Below, one piece after another: positions 33,501 to 47,958 of a DNA stretch of 64,000 nt. The position numbers and the translations under genes are program-made. Under the pieces are notes generated by a model. It did not search any database and was not told where the DNA came from. It saw only the letters and a list, made by a program, of their open reading frames with translations. Numbering within the stretch: position 1 is the first letter of the stretch; every line of letters begins with the position of its first letter. This DNA is from Alviniconcha marisindica (lineage: Eukaryota > Mollusca > Gastropoda > Provannidae): assembly GCA_018857735.1 (NCBI GenBank), contig JABMCL010002295.1, positions 1,936,001 to 2,000,000 of the forward strand, written 5' to 3'.

Positions 33501-36500
33501 GCTTAATCAGTAGCCGATGCCTCTCTAGGTCCATTCTTTTTATAGCCGTCGTCTGCATGGCGCATTTTCTGTGTAGTACTACTACTAGTGAATAGTAGTG
33601 AATCGTTGTTTTGACTCGATTAAAGTAATTCTGTATCGATCAATGCTTTGTCGTATAGTATTTTGCTTAGCTGACTTAATGTTTAGTGTTTATTTTGGGT
33701 TGAAATTAACTTATTGAGTCTTGTGTACTGTAAAAGCTAAGTTGTATTCACTGATAGACTACTTGGTATCACTATCAGCGCTGCTGCGACTAAAATAACG
33801 CGCCCCAGGTGAAAGTTCGCACCGATTGTTTTAGTGCTAGTCTTTGAGTGTGTCTTGCTTCTCTTACAGAGCGTTGTATTGTAATTGTTATGTACCATTT
33901 TAACCGTGGGAGCGTGCTCTTTATTCTGATATAAGTTTTAGCGACAGTTATATTTTGTACATTGTGTTAGTTGTGATTTAGTTGTACGAATCTGCTTATA
34001 GACAGGTGCAAGCCACGCTTCCCACTCTTGTTGTAAATTAAATAAGTCATGTGTGTACATTTTGTTTATACGGTTTAAAAGGTTGTAACTGTAGCTTTTA
34101 TTTGATGTATTTCATGTTTTAATTAGTTTAGTTATTGTTGAGGAAACTGTATTTGTGCGGGCCAAGGAAACACAATTGTCAGCCATTTTGTGGTCCAGAG
34201 GGCTGATTTCATTGTAACGATAGCGTGTGTTCTTTGCGGCCCGCGCAGTTCTCTTATCTATGCGTGCGCGTGAGGATTTTGGGTGTGCTGAGAAAGTTGT
34301 CTGCTGCTGTAGAATAAAGCCTGTTTGCCGTCGCCGCCTGCTGTGGTCTCCATTTTGACTGACTCCGCTGCCTGTGTCCTTTCCTTCTACCACTCCACTC
34401 CATTACATTCATATAGTGCACTGTACAGCTGCAAGAATTGGAACTGTAGAAGAAGAAAAACATCACTAGATATATTTGAAGAGAACTACGAAAAAGGAAG
34501 CTGAATGAACCAGAAACTGAGAAAGGGATGGACATGGCTGAATTGTTAGACTTGGCTCTTTTTTGTAATTTATTTTATGAAACAGTGTTTGATACATGCT
34601 GAATAATATCATTATTATCATGTGTTTTGCCCTGGTATGACCTTGGAGAGTTCTGGAGGTTGACTAGGCATTAAAAACCAATTCCTGAGTCACCTCAGTT
34701 ATAAACAGTTACGAAGAGCCAGCTGTGTTAACCAATTTCCCAAGCTTCATAATTAAGCACAATGAATTGAACATGAGCCTGGTGCTACCCTCGCTCTTAC
34801 GCTCAGCATCACCCTCTCATTCTTGCAACCAGCGTTGGCACAATACCAAACTTTCTGCTGACAATTATCTATGACTAGCAGTGAGTCACCATCGATTTCG
34901 CCATCGCCACTGCTGCCGCCGCAGTAGCATCAGCAACGGGGCCACTTAGGCCTTAACGTGCAGACAGCGGAGCAGAGTCAGAGAGTGATCGGTTGGAATG
35001 GATCCATAACTTCTTGGACTGATGCCATCGTAATGTATCGGGCGACTGACTAGTCAGGCGTTGGCTAGAGTCCCATCTAAGCGTCCGTTTCCTTCACTGG
35101 TGCTGCACGCACTTTTGATCATGAAAAGTCTGGCACTGACATTTCGTCACAGGACACTCTTGAATACGCGAACGTACATTTTTTGAAAACAATGGTTGAG
35201 GCACTGCGTTACATAAAGGGGTCACCAAAATAATGATTATGAAGCTCTGCATGCTGCCAGGAGAGCTCGGCAACGCGAATGGCGTTCTGTTGCTTTGGCA
35301 GCGGTACCACTCAGCCATGGTTGGGTCCAAATGGCCATGCTTCTCCCAGTGGGTACTCTGTAACACTATTACTGTTACTGGTCGCTGTGTGATTATCTGC
35401 TCACAGATCTGTGTGTATGGCTCAGACCCGGCATACGTTATTTCGTGACTCATTGAGTGCATATGGAAAATAGCCATGCTTTTTAGTTCGGCTGATATAA
35501 AGTTACTCAAGCTTTACCCGAGAGCATACATAGTCTGCGTTGGTGTAAAAGTACTAAAACAATCAAGGTTGAAATTAAGTTGATGTAGCTTTGCACGAAC
35601 AGAGTTTAACAGAGCGATCCGTCATCTTTCCGTGTTTACCAAAATCAATGTTTGAACTACATGCGCAACGGACATGTAAGTTTTGTTTTGAGAATTACAG
35701 TACATATTAGCAAGAGGCGTCCGGTCACGGGACAATTGAGTTTTCTAGGTTACTTTCCATCCTTGTTTTGAGAATTACAATACAGCTTAACAACTGAGGA
35801 GGCGGCCGGTCACCGTGACTGCTACCTGTGATCAGACCACCTTCCGCCCCCCCCCCTCCCCCCGCGCCACGCGCATACACACCAGCCCCTCCCCCCGCGC
35901 CACGCGCATACACACCAGCACCCCCCCCCCCACCCCACGCACACACACACACTGTCACACACCTATTAAACTTTTTTCTTTCTTTTTTAAACCGCCGTGA
36001 AGCTGTCAGGTGGGATACTTAAATTCACCATGTTCACAAGTTAGTTGCACTTCCTTCATTGACTGAAGCTGCTCAGTGGTAAAACCGCACGAAGTTACTT
36101 CATTTGTTGTGCGCTTATCTGAAAGTTATTGGAACCTGACGTACTCTCTGCAGAAGATAGCTGCTGGCAGCATTTCTGTGACTGACTGTTACTGTATTTA
36201 AGTAACTAAACGCACCAGAAGACACTGCATATTTGATGTCACTATGAACTTTAAAGTACTTTCTTTGGTAGAACGGCTTTATCACTGACACTACCAGAAT
36301 AAAACTGGGGACCGATAAAGTAAATGAGCTACCACCGAGTAGATTATTCTCATGATTAATATTACCTTGAAAATGTCAAATCTCATCCAAACGTCCCAAA
36401 CTAATGCTTAACTGAACAATAATAAAAAATAAAATAAAATAAACGTTGGCAGGAGTTCTAATCTAGGCGAGCGAACGTCAGTGGTGAGATCTGCGTAAAA

Positions 36501-38131
36501 AGGGCAAGGAAGAAAGTGCCAGACCAGCCAGTTTCCATGGCAGCCCAGAGTGGGTGTAGCTTGGGTAAACAGGGAGTGGTCCCTGGAGGGAGACCTAGAT
36601 GTCTGCATTCCGACCTCGCGGTTTGGGGCAGCATGGTTTTTGTGCCGACGTAACACAATTTGGAAACCACGTACTCGGCCTTGGTGTCGGCTAAGGTGTC
36701 AGCCTTCATTATCAACCTTCCGCGTCTGAAAAAGGGCCCGATAATTCAGTAAGGGGATGCCAGACAAGGCGTGAATAGCCAGGCTAGGCAAACTTCCTGT
36801 TTGTGCGTAGGCTTTTCGGTCTGTAATAATAAGGAAAGTATTACTATTACACAGTATTAGTAAAAAGAAAGTAGTTTAGATGACTTTTAACATCAGTCAG
36901 AGAACCTTACCACAGCTTGGCACAAAGTGGGCACGGGGTGGGGGGAGGGGGGTATACACAGCTGACAGACTTCAATGTTGCTTTAGTCTGACACAGAGAC
37001 CCGCACCGTACGGACTATTAGGGACGGGGAACCCTGGACGGCCACCTTAACTTTAACACAACTCCTGAGCTCTGGACAAAGTTCTGTCCCTTACAACAAG
37101 TTGTTTTATTTACATGCAGGCAGCCGAGCTCAGCGGTGTGCAGCATCACTGATGATCAGTGATGATGATCAGTGATAGTATCAGCATGGTCCAGCTGGAA
37201 ATTGCACGGCGGAGGAGCAGAATAATGCGTCCATGCAGCCAAAAACAACGGTCCGGAGAGTTATACGGATCAGCGAACTAAAAGGGCATTGAACGTAATA
37301 TTGCTGACAGCCGGCGTAGGCCAGCCGCCGTCATGCTTTTCGTGCTCCTAATGTCTAGTGACTTGTCAGTCTTGGCACTGATGGGATGCTGCCAGCTTGT
37401 CTTCACATCAGAGAGCTCGGTGTCTTTGTTGTGGGTGGCCTGAACGAGTTTGGGGCGCCAAGAGTCTTTTGGTTAGCAAATGACTTGTTCTCACTCTCAG
37501 TTTATACTCAACGCAGCATGTTGTGGGCTGCTTTACATAATGAATCTTGTAACTATGTAAGTAAGTAAACATGGTGCTTCATCCTCAGAAACCGTAAAGA
37601 ATATTAGGGAGAGGGGGTATGGAGGTGGGGGAGGAGGGAGATTATACACCCATGGGCAGCGATGATAGCCATTTAATGTTTCATTAATTGTGAGAGACAA
37701 AGTCACAAGACGGTGTCCACAGACCACAGCTTTTGAAGAGAAAGGAGAACCGAGCGGCCGCGGATTCGAACCGAGGCCCCTCTCGCCTCTGCTTACCGGC
37801 CTAACGCCTTACCGCTAGGCCAAACCGGCTCGCTGCTGAATCTTGAGCCGACTTTGGTCATACATGTACATGCAGCTAACTTCCCTTGACTGCTGAATTG
37901 CTTAGCATGATCAGCTAGGACGAGTAACAAGCGCCGTCTCTGTGAACTGACTCAGTGAGCGGAATTCTTAATTGACTGAAGTCGGATTGAGATTTTTTTC
38001 GGAAAACTGTGAAAGATGTACCTATAGATAGATCTTCTTCCGCCCCCATTTGAGTCTTTTAATCAGGTCTTCCGGCAGTGCTGATGTGTTAGCGATCAAC
38101 ATTTTGCACATACCTGGTCTGCCTTATTTAC

Positions 38132-38166
<35 letters not shown>

Positions 38167-38528
38167 CTTGTTGCCCATCCCACGTTACTTTGTTAGTTGG
38201 GACCACGTGTTCCGGCATTAACGTGTCAGAATGTGACGTGCGGATCAAAACGGCCGTGACCCCTCGGGTACCAGCCTTGACTGAGCACGTGAACAAAGCA
38301 GCTCTTGGGTCCCGCTACATGTGGAGGCGGGGGCGGCGGTTGGTGGCGGCCACCTGGTTCCGCCTTTCACCGTTTCGTGTGTGGTTACCGGCCAAGCAAG
38401 TAAAGGAGGCAGTAGCAGGCTTCTGTGCACACTGGGTGTAGCCACAGGTTTTCCGCCCACACAATGTTAAAACTGACTGATAGGCACCACAAGATTATAA
38501 GCTCCGGCCTTTGGAATGTGAAACTTAA

Positions 38529-38559
<31 letters not shown>

Positions 38560-41045
38560 TTCAACCGATTCTTGAACATTTAACGCCCTAAGAGGGTGAT
38601 AAGCCCGAAAGTAACTGCTTTTTCACACACACACACACACGCACACACACACACGTGCGCGGCACGCGTCAAGAATTTGCATTAGCCTATTAAAATAGTA
38701 ATCAAAATTTGTAACGCAAACTCAGTGGTCTTTTTGCATGCCTGTTGTGCGCAGTTAATACCACACTTGCTGATCACTACTGACTGGAGCACGCCACGTA
38801 GCTGTATGATAAACTGTATAATGATAGCATAAAATAATATATGATTTAAACATTATTTGTAAGAAATGCGGCTACTGCTAGAGTTACAGCGCTAGTGCAG
38901 GGATGTACTCACATAGCTTTTGTAACAATTTGTATTAAAAAAGAAGAAAAGTATTAATGTTAACACAGTCAAGTGGTTGAGCCATAACGGTTTTGCCGGT
39001 TTACGACTTTTTGCTTTACAACGTTTGGTGATTTTTGCACACTACGAAAGACTCAGAATGCAAAATAAATTATGTAATTCCTTTTCAGTGCGTGATAGTG
39101 CATCAGACAGTCAGTAGCTGGTGAACTCGACTGGTGGGTCAATACGGTGGAAATATATATATCTGGACTGCAGACTTCAACTCCTGTGGATGCTGCTTTA
39201 AGCTTAACGCACTTGCGTACATGCACCGCAACTACCGGCACCATGAAAAAGACAGTCCCTGGACCTCCACGTCCAGCGGTGACATCGTGTACTTCCTGTC
39301 GTGACAAAAGGCAGGGTGGAAAGTCGGGCATGTCGCACTGAATGAAATGGTCATAGTTCGGCGCAGTACGCCAGCTGCTGTGGCCCTTGTGCCCATTCAG
39401 TGGCTGGCAGGTTGACACGCTTTCGCAGGCCCGCCCGGCGATCGGTTTGAATCGCACTGACGTGACGTGTGACCCACATTTCCGTCCCAATGAATGACCT
39501 TTATTCACCAGATAAGGGGCTCGGTCACACACTAGCACGATCACAGTGTTGGGACAGTGAGGCATTCATATATATATATTATATAATTAAGAGCACTATC
39601 TTGCCGGGCAGCTAGTTTTGTTGTTGTTCACGGGCGCCGTGAAGTTGTTTGAACAATTATAAAATACGTGAATCTTGTGATATATTAATGCAGAAACTGG
39701 TTTATGGACAAAGGATTATGCTATCTAAAACATGTATGAAAAAACCACAAGAACCAAAACAAAACAAAACAAGAACAACAACAAAAACGCAACAAGAAAA
39801 CAAAAGCAACACCCCTCTCCACCAGGAAATGCCAACTTTTCAACACATTTGTCTTGTTTTGCAAACATTGAACCCACTCTCTCATCTGACAAACAACCAC
39901 AAGAGCAAAGATATGTTTTTGTCTGCTTAATACGTTTTACAGTGAATAAAATAGCCTGGAGTTGCACATTTACTGATCATGCACAAAGTGCTACAATATA
40001 GTGAATGATAGTTTTTAAAAAAGAAGAAGAAAAGGAAGAAAAAAGAATATAAATTATAATACGTAGCAAATGGAAGAACATTTTGCAGTGTTGGGATTAC
40101 TGTACAAGTATTTGAGCAACAGAACACTGACGTGAAGTACTAGTTGGTGAAATTGCCCTCCGGCCTGCTCCATGCCTCAGGAACTCACTGAAATTCTGAG
40201 TTTGAAATGGGTCCTTGTAACTTAACTGAAAATTCCTTATTTGGACTGAAGACATGTTTAGCCTCATGACAGCACTTTTGTCAAAGGATAAATAATTTTT
40301 GTTGTTGTTTTTAGAACAGTTACTGAATTTGTATCACTGTCACTAGTGTTAGTCATTCAGTGACAACAAATGAAATTCATGATTATTGTGATGCACATAC
40401 ACAAAACAGGAGACCTAATATGATATGGAGTCAAATTAATGTGCACAGTCAAACTATACAATCTGGGCATTACAATACAACAGGCAATGTTTTCACTGTA
40501 AAGGCAATACAGAGATGCTCATGATATCAAAGAGATGAATTGTTCCTCATTATTCTGATCTCTTTCAGGTGCATCCACGGAAGGGTGCCCAGATATAGTG
40601 CTGCGCAGCCCACACTTTGCCAAAGTGCACAACGGAACCTGCTACCTGTTTGTCAACCATGAGCAGTACTGGAAAAGAGCCCGTGACGATTGCTGGAATA
40701 TGGGTGGCGAGATGCTCTCTCTGAAGGATGAGAAAACCATGCAATTTATCCGCTCAGTGCTGAACTCGCGACAGCTGCGCTGGTTCAAGCAAGGTGTCTG
40801 GCTGGGAGCCAGCTACAGCAGAGGGAGGTGGCGCTGGACCACAGGTAACCTCTACCTTCTTTCTTTAATAATAACAATGGAAATTTGTAAAGCGCCTACC
40901 CCGCGGTTCAAAGCACTGAACAAACATAATATAACACATAATGTACTTTGAGATGGAAAATGTTATGAGCAATTTAACAAAAGCTAACACAAAGTGTGGA
41001 CATCAACAAGGATTCAAGGATAACTATGTGCAACACACACACACA

Positions 41046-41108
<63 letters not shown>

Positions 41109-44100
41109 AACCAACAAATCACAAAATTGACTGGTACCCCCATGATTTTTCACTGATCCTCAAAAATAAGTGAACCACCTGGAATGAAGGAGAGAGAGAG
41201 TGCTAGCACCAGTAGCAGAAACATTTTTAAATTCAGTGATTCAGTTTCAAGTCAGATGAATTCAGAAATGTCCACATAGAGACAGCTTTTGGAATCCTTT
41301 GGATGGGGTTGTGGCATGTGTGTTGTGTTATTTCATCACTTTAGAAAGGTCTTCTTCTTCTTCTTGTCAAGGACAGAGCTCTGTCAGAGCCTTGCAAGTC
41401 CTGTAGCAGGGTGTATTTAAAAGGTGGTCATGGTCAGTGCCCTGGGTGTTATTAAAACAATAATGAAGCAATAAATAAGATGGCTAATCTAACGCTGAAA
41501 CTATATAAGTTTTATAACTATACATGCTCTTGATGTTCATCAAGAGGTGGGGACTGACTGCAAGTTGTAAAGACTGCAGCCTAGTCAACTCTAGAAGGAC
41601 TCAAGTGAAGGGGCTGAAGAAATTTTATAGCCATGGGGAGGAGGTTCCATTCAGACTGGTCCAAAAGAGAGAGAGAGAGAGAGAGAGGGGTAAAATGTTC
41701 TTGTCAATGATAACCCCCTCCCCCCCTTCTCCCTACCAAGAACAACAAGAGAAAACAGCAAATGCATTTTTAATCTGGTTTTGTTATAAGAGAAATGCCT
41801 ATTGATAGTGTTTATGATAATTGAGGAGGTTCCATTCAGACTGGGCCAAGAGAGAGAGAGAGAAAAGAGAGAAGTAAAATGTTCTTGCCAATGATACCCC
41901 CCCCCCCCCCCCCCCACCAAGAACATACAAAGTACAAGAGGAAACAGCAAATGCATTTTTAATTTGGTTTTGTTATAAGAGAAGTCCCAATTGATAGTGT
42001 TTATGATAATAGAATGCAGAAATTATGCATGGTTGAAACGGTTCTTGTTAAGCTGTTTCAGCAGAGTACAATGTTTGCATTCTACTTGAAGTATCATTTA
42101 ATGTTTTGTGTTCATAAATTTTATGCTTTGGTGTTAGTCAAATGTAACGTGTGGGGAAGGTGAGTCTGATTTTGAAGTTGTTGAACATACTCTCCTAAAA
42201 TCTATAACTTTTATGTTCTTTTATCCCAGTTGACTGAAGGAATAACCCTACAGAAACATGCACTGTGATGATATTTTGTTGCCTTCCTTCTGAATTTGAA
42301 AGAAAGTACTACAGAAATATGCACTGTGATGACATTTTGTTGCCTTCCTTCTGAATCTGACAGGGAAAAAAGTTGAGTATTCCAACTGGGCCCCTGGTGA
42401 GCCCAGCAAGTTACTGGGGGTATTCTCTGTGGAGGACTGTGCCTTGATGCGTCGTGATGACAACTGGAAATGGCACGACTATATCTGTGGCTCCTTGAAG
42501 TATCACTATAACTACATCTGTGAATTTCGTGAGTATTGATTTGTTTTTGATCTGACTTGTGAATTACATGATACTAATTATTACTTATTAAACATAAGAT
42601 TAAAAGAGAACCCACTGCAGAGCTGTCACTGTATACAACGAGGCACAGTAAGATATTTTCAGTATACGTATACTTATAGTCTCCTGTTGGGGGTTTGGCT
42701 ATGAAGGTAGGAGGCCTGGGGATGTGAGTGAGTGAGTGGCCTTGAACCACAACTAAGATTGTATTTTGTCACTTGGACAGCAGGTACTGTTGTTTCTGTA
42801 TGATACTGGCTACAGGTTACAGATGGTTGGGTTGTCAAGCTTGTTTGCTGTGCTTGTGCAGAATACACATGGATGTTGCATTAGTGTATATATCATATGT
42901 TCTGCCATACAGTTTGAACACTTGCACAAATACAACTCTGTGGTGTATGTCTGCAAATGAGACCTTGAAATTGCATTAGTGCTGTTTGAAGCTGTTTAAA
43001 ACATTTAAACCAATCCTTTAAAAATAATGATATTTAAATACATTTTTTGTTTCCCTGTCCTCACTCACATTTGTACTGCTCATGGAGATGACAAATTTGG
43101 GTGTTGGTTGGGTGTTGTCTGATCCAAGACTTTTAATGAATTACCCACTTTAACAGCTGGACAGTGGCTAACACTAATTAGTACCAGGAATCTGGATGAC
43201 ATGCATACAAATTCTGTATAATTTTTCTTTTTGTAAAGACTATAATGAATAAGAACAGTTTTTTTCTTTTTTCTTTTTATATTTTATTTTATACAAACAG
43301 TCAAGTTTGGAATAGAGAGTTTGAAGTTAGTTTAAGAGACATAGAGAGATACTGATTGTAACATCCTGGTAGAGTATGAACTGTGCATTTCAAATACATT
43401 GTGTAAAATGTAGACTTTTGGTTAGTCTGTCTCAATTTTGGGGCACAGAAACTGAGAAAGTATGGAAATTAAGGTACCCTCTGCTGGGAACATAGATCTG
43501 TCCAAGGTTTCCTTTGCTAACCTTGGACTAGGTTAGAATGTACCCAGTAAACAAGGCTGGTAAGGGTATGTTTATTGAGTAGCTTGCATGCTCTGCCCAA
43601 TGTCAGGAATTCTGCCTCTAATTTCTACCTTTATAATTCATTTTTTTCCTTGAGCAAAAATGTCAGTTATGTGACTTTCTGTTATCACTCCCAAAACCTA
43701 CCCTGAAACTATTTTAAGGGAAATGTAGGATTTTTTAGCTTTGTATTCAACTGTCCCTATCAGGTCAAGTACATGTGTACAACAGCTGTACTTACATCCT
43801 ATTTCTCTCCTTTATACTATAGCCGTAGAGGACACCACCACCACCACCACCACTACCACTACAACTACTACTGCCACTTTAGTCCCCAAGGGTGGCCATA
43901 TGTCAGGGAGACCCTATGTGGTCCCTAGCGATCATCATTTGTATCCGCCATGGGACATGCGGGGTCAGGAGGTGCATTCCATGGTGTTAGATCATAGTGC
44001 ACATGGTGGTGTGTCTGGCTACCCCTTTAAACAGCATCCAGGTGGGTTTTGCCCCAGACACTGTCTGCTTGCTTTGTTGCTGAATGCTGTTGTTGTTAGC

Positions 44101-47100
44101 ATGCGGTGGCTCTTCAGTCTCAAACAGTGTCTGCTTGCATTGCAAAGTCGATGTTGTTAGCACACATGTGGTGGTTCCTCAGTGTCTCTTTGCATTACTG
44201 CTTTGGGTGTTAGCATGTGGTGGCTCTTTGGGGAGTGCCTTGCTGCTGCATTTTTGTTGACTGCTGTTGCTGTTAGAAGCGTTAGCATGAAGTGGCTCTT
44301 CAGACAGTGTTTCAGTTTGCATGGTTATGTTGCTGCTGAATAAGCTTTCTGTTAGCATGAGGTGGCTAATTTGGACAGTGTCTTGTGGCTGCACTTCTGC
44401 CACTGCTGATAATCATGTGCTAGTTCTTTTGGTGTGTGGTGGCTCTTCAGACAATATTGTATTGCTGCAGAAGGTTGCTGAGCTGCTGCTATAGTGCTAG
44501 TGTTGTTTTGTAGTGGTTCTTCAGTTAAGCATGTGATGGCTGGCTCTTAAGCTGTCCCACAGTGTCTTCTTTGGTTGCTGCATTTCTGCAGTGTTGTTGA
44601 TTTGGCCCTCTGTGGCTCTTCGTACAGTTTCTTGTTGGGCTGTGCTGTTACTGTTAGCAGTGGCATGTATATAATGTGGTGGCTCTTCATACAGCACCTT
44701 GCTGGTCTGTTGAAGAATGCTGCTGATAATTTTATTCATATATTTGCAAATTGTGGTGGCACTTGATGCAGTTTCTTGTTCAGTGGGTGGCTGCTGTTGT
44801 TAACCTGTGTCACTTTAGTTGACTGGGTTGTTGAATTTCTGCTGCTGAATGCTGTTGCAATTGATGCGTGATACCTCTTTATACAAAGTTTTGTTGCATT
44901 GTGTATGGTGGTGCATTGGGCAGTGTCTTGCATGTTAATTGTTAGTCTGCTGTAGAATGCTGGATGCATGTGGTGGCTCATTAGACAAAGTCTTGTCGGA
45001 CAGCTGTGGTTGAGGGATTGCTGTAGAATGTTGTTAGCATGTGGTGGTTCATCAGGTAGCATATTGATGGATTGCTACAGAATGATAGTAGCATGGGGTG
45101 GTTTATCAGTAATGTCTTGCTGGATTGCTGAAGAATGATGGTAGCATGTTGTGGCTCATCAGTAGAGTCTTGTTGGATTGCTGAAGAATGATGGAAGGAT
45201 GTGGTGTCTCATCAGTAGTGTCTTGATTGCTTGCTGCAGAATGGTGGTAGCATGTGGTGGTTCATCAGGCAGTGTCTTGTTGGACTGCTGCAGGATGCTG
45301 TTGCTGTTAGCGTCAGAAACATTCCATCCCTACTGAATGCTGTGAGCAGGTGACTTTTCAGTGGCTTTTTGCATCGCTGCCATTGCTGTCATCATATGGT
45401 GGCTCCTCAGACAGTATTGCCTTACATCTCTGTTGTTGCTGGTAGCGTGTGATGGCACTTCAGTGTCTTACTCTTAGTTACATAGCTGATGGTGTTATTG
45501 ATAGTGTGTGGTGCCTCTTCAGACTGTTGTGTTGCGTCACTGCTGTTAGCAAGTTGTGGCACTTTAAACAGTGTATTGTTACATTGCTGCTGTTGGGGTT
45601 AAAAACTGGTGGCTCTGCAGTATTGCTGGTGTTGATGTTAACTAGCTGTGGCTCTTCAGACAGTGTGTTTATGGACTGCTGCAGAATGTTGTAGCTATTT
45701 TTAGGTGAGGGACTGCTGGGTTGGCTTTTCAGACAGTCTTGTAGTATTGCCGCTGTGGTGGCTTTTCAGACAGTGTCCTGTGGTATTGCCGCTGTGGTGG
45801 CTTTTCAGACAGTGCGCTTATGGACTGCTGCAGAATGTTGTAGCTATTTTTAGGTGAGGGACTGCTGGGGTGGCTTTTCAGACAGTCTTGTAGCATTGTC
45901 ACTGTGGTGGCTTTTCAGACTGTCTTGTAGCATTGCCGCTGTGGTGGCTTTTCAGACTGTGTCTTGTGGCATTGCTGCAGATGCTCTTCCTGTTTGTTGA
46001 AGGACTGTTTCAGAATTTGAATTTTTTAAATTAATTTTTTATAGTTTTGCATGGAAAAAGTATTTGCATGTAGATTGTGACTAACACTAAAGTTGATGGT
46101 AGTTTGGACACTTTCTACCACAACACATTTGTGCACATTTCAAGTTGTTCTCCTGTTGGTACTAACAAAAAGAATACTGTATTTTTGATCGGAATACTGA
46201 ATTACTTTTTACAGTTAAATTTTTTTGGGGGGGTAAATGTTCACTGACAGTTTTGTTCTCTCTAAAACCTGTTTTGCATGTGTGCATAATATTTTGAAAC
46301 TGGCTGGCTGTCATTACAATTTTTTAAAATCTTGTTTACAGTTGAACATTGCCATGGTCATACTTTTGCCTTTCAAGGAACTCAACTTCTAAAGGCACAT
46401 TTTGTCATTTGAAGAGAAGATCAAGATCAAATTGCATTTTTTTCTTCTTAATTGTTTAAATGCCTTTTTGATTTTATATCAGATTTAGAAAGCTTGGGTG
46501 TTTTAATATGTTGACGATTTGATGGAGGTCACCGTAGGTCTGGTACAGTGTGTAACATGCATCAGGCATTATGACTAACCTGACATGCAGCAGCGGCTGC
46601 TTAGTTGTGTCTCTGTAGGTCTCTCCCTCTGTCTGTCTGTCTGTCTGTCTCTCTCTGGGAACAGGTGCCATGTGTTATTGGGTCTTTCAGCGCACTTAGA
46701 AAAAGGAAAGCATTGTTTTTTTTAATGTATTTTTTATATCACTATAAAATCAAATGAGTATTTTAAAACAAAATCAATAATGTTTTTATTTTATTTTAAT
46801 TTTGATCTCTTCTACTACTGTGACTTTGACCTTATATATATATACACATGTATATATTACAAACATCCTGGTTGACTGGATGTGACTAGAATCATGAGAA
46901 GGGCAGTTTCTTTGACTGTTTAAGGACTATCAAGAACTTGAGTGCACATGCCTTCTGACCTTTCATGGCATGGTAGAGTCAAGCTTGATTAGTTTTGTAC
47001 CACAGTTAGTTCAGTTGGTGCATGTGTTCTCATGTGCACCTTGAACCAATGTTGGGGTTTGGGATGGCAGCTGCATGTGCTGACACCAGTCTTGTATACT

Positions 47101-47126
47101 TTGGCCTTGACTCTGTGTGTGTGTGT

Positions 47127-47200
<74 letters not shown>

Positions 47201-47668
47201 ATCTTTTTGATAGAGTGGATCAGATGCTTCTCTCTGTCTCTGTCTCTCTCTGTTTGACTGTCTCTCTCTCTCTCTTTCTCACTCTCCAAGGTTTACTATA
47301 TGTAGATCAGAGATTTGCCCCTTTTAGTAGTGTAACTGATACAAACTCAGAATGGCACCATAAGTACCTTGTTTTTTTCTTTCTGTTCATGTTTTTTTCT
47401 TGACACGTGTTTAACACTCCTTATCGTAATTCATGTCGCTCCCCGTCAGCTGGCAAGCATCTGTGAAAGGGTGTGGCTAAAAGAGTGCAACCTCTTTTTT
47501 ACCCCTTCCTGCAAAACATACATATCTGTTTCCTAGCCCTATCTTTTTCTCTAGTATTAGCAGCAAATTTGCGTGAAAAGCTGCCTCTTTTTGGTTGGTC
47601 TTTGTAGTGTGGAGATTCTCTCTCTCTCTCTTCATCTTCCCTACACCTGTTCCTCTGTCTTTGTGGGG

Positions 47669-47719
<51 letters not shown>

Positions 47720-47898
47720 AGTCAGTGTTTCTGTGTCTTTGTCATGTATCTGTTTGTCTCTGAACCTGGTCATCCAGATTTTTAAAAATTCCAGGCAAAA
47801 AAAATCCTGCAAAAGGCAACAACCCTACCTCACCCCGCTAAAAACACCCCAAAACAGTCATAGTGAATGCAGAAAAAGGTTTGATTTAAAAAACAAAC

Positions 47899-47955
<57 letters not shown>

Positions 47956-47958
47956 TCG

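Larger units (their letters stand above)
30508..40568 (+). other. Lectin receptor intron 1 (10 kb)
   Basis: Contains a tail-type repeat (31224-31252), dispersed family A copy 2 with flanking 70-bp duplicates, a candidate solo LTR (33216-34402), a duplicated segment (35680-35820), C-rich and GA runs, family D copy 2 (37020-37083), and a tRNA-derived SINE head (37754-37831). No lectin exon was recognised inside. The open frame 39053-39565 (-) is discussed as a finding. Confidence 0.6.

Noticed and set aside
35094..35510. 138-codon open frame on the - strand in lectin intron 1
   Set aside because: No motif, no splice-site support, and competing frames on the other strand.
41340..41420. CTTCTTCTTCTT tail resembling the reverse of the 5S-like SINE end
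   Set aside because: Similarity beyond the simple repeat is too weak to call a second copy.
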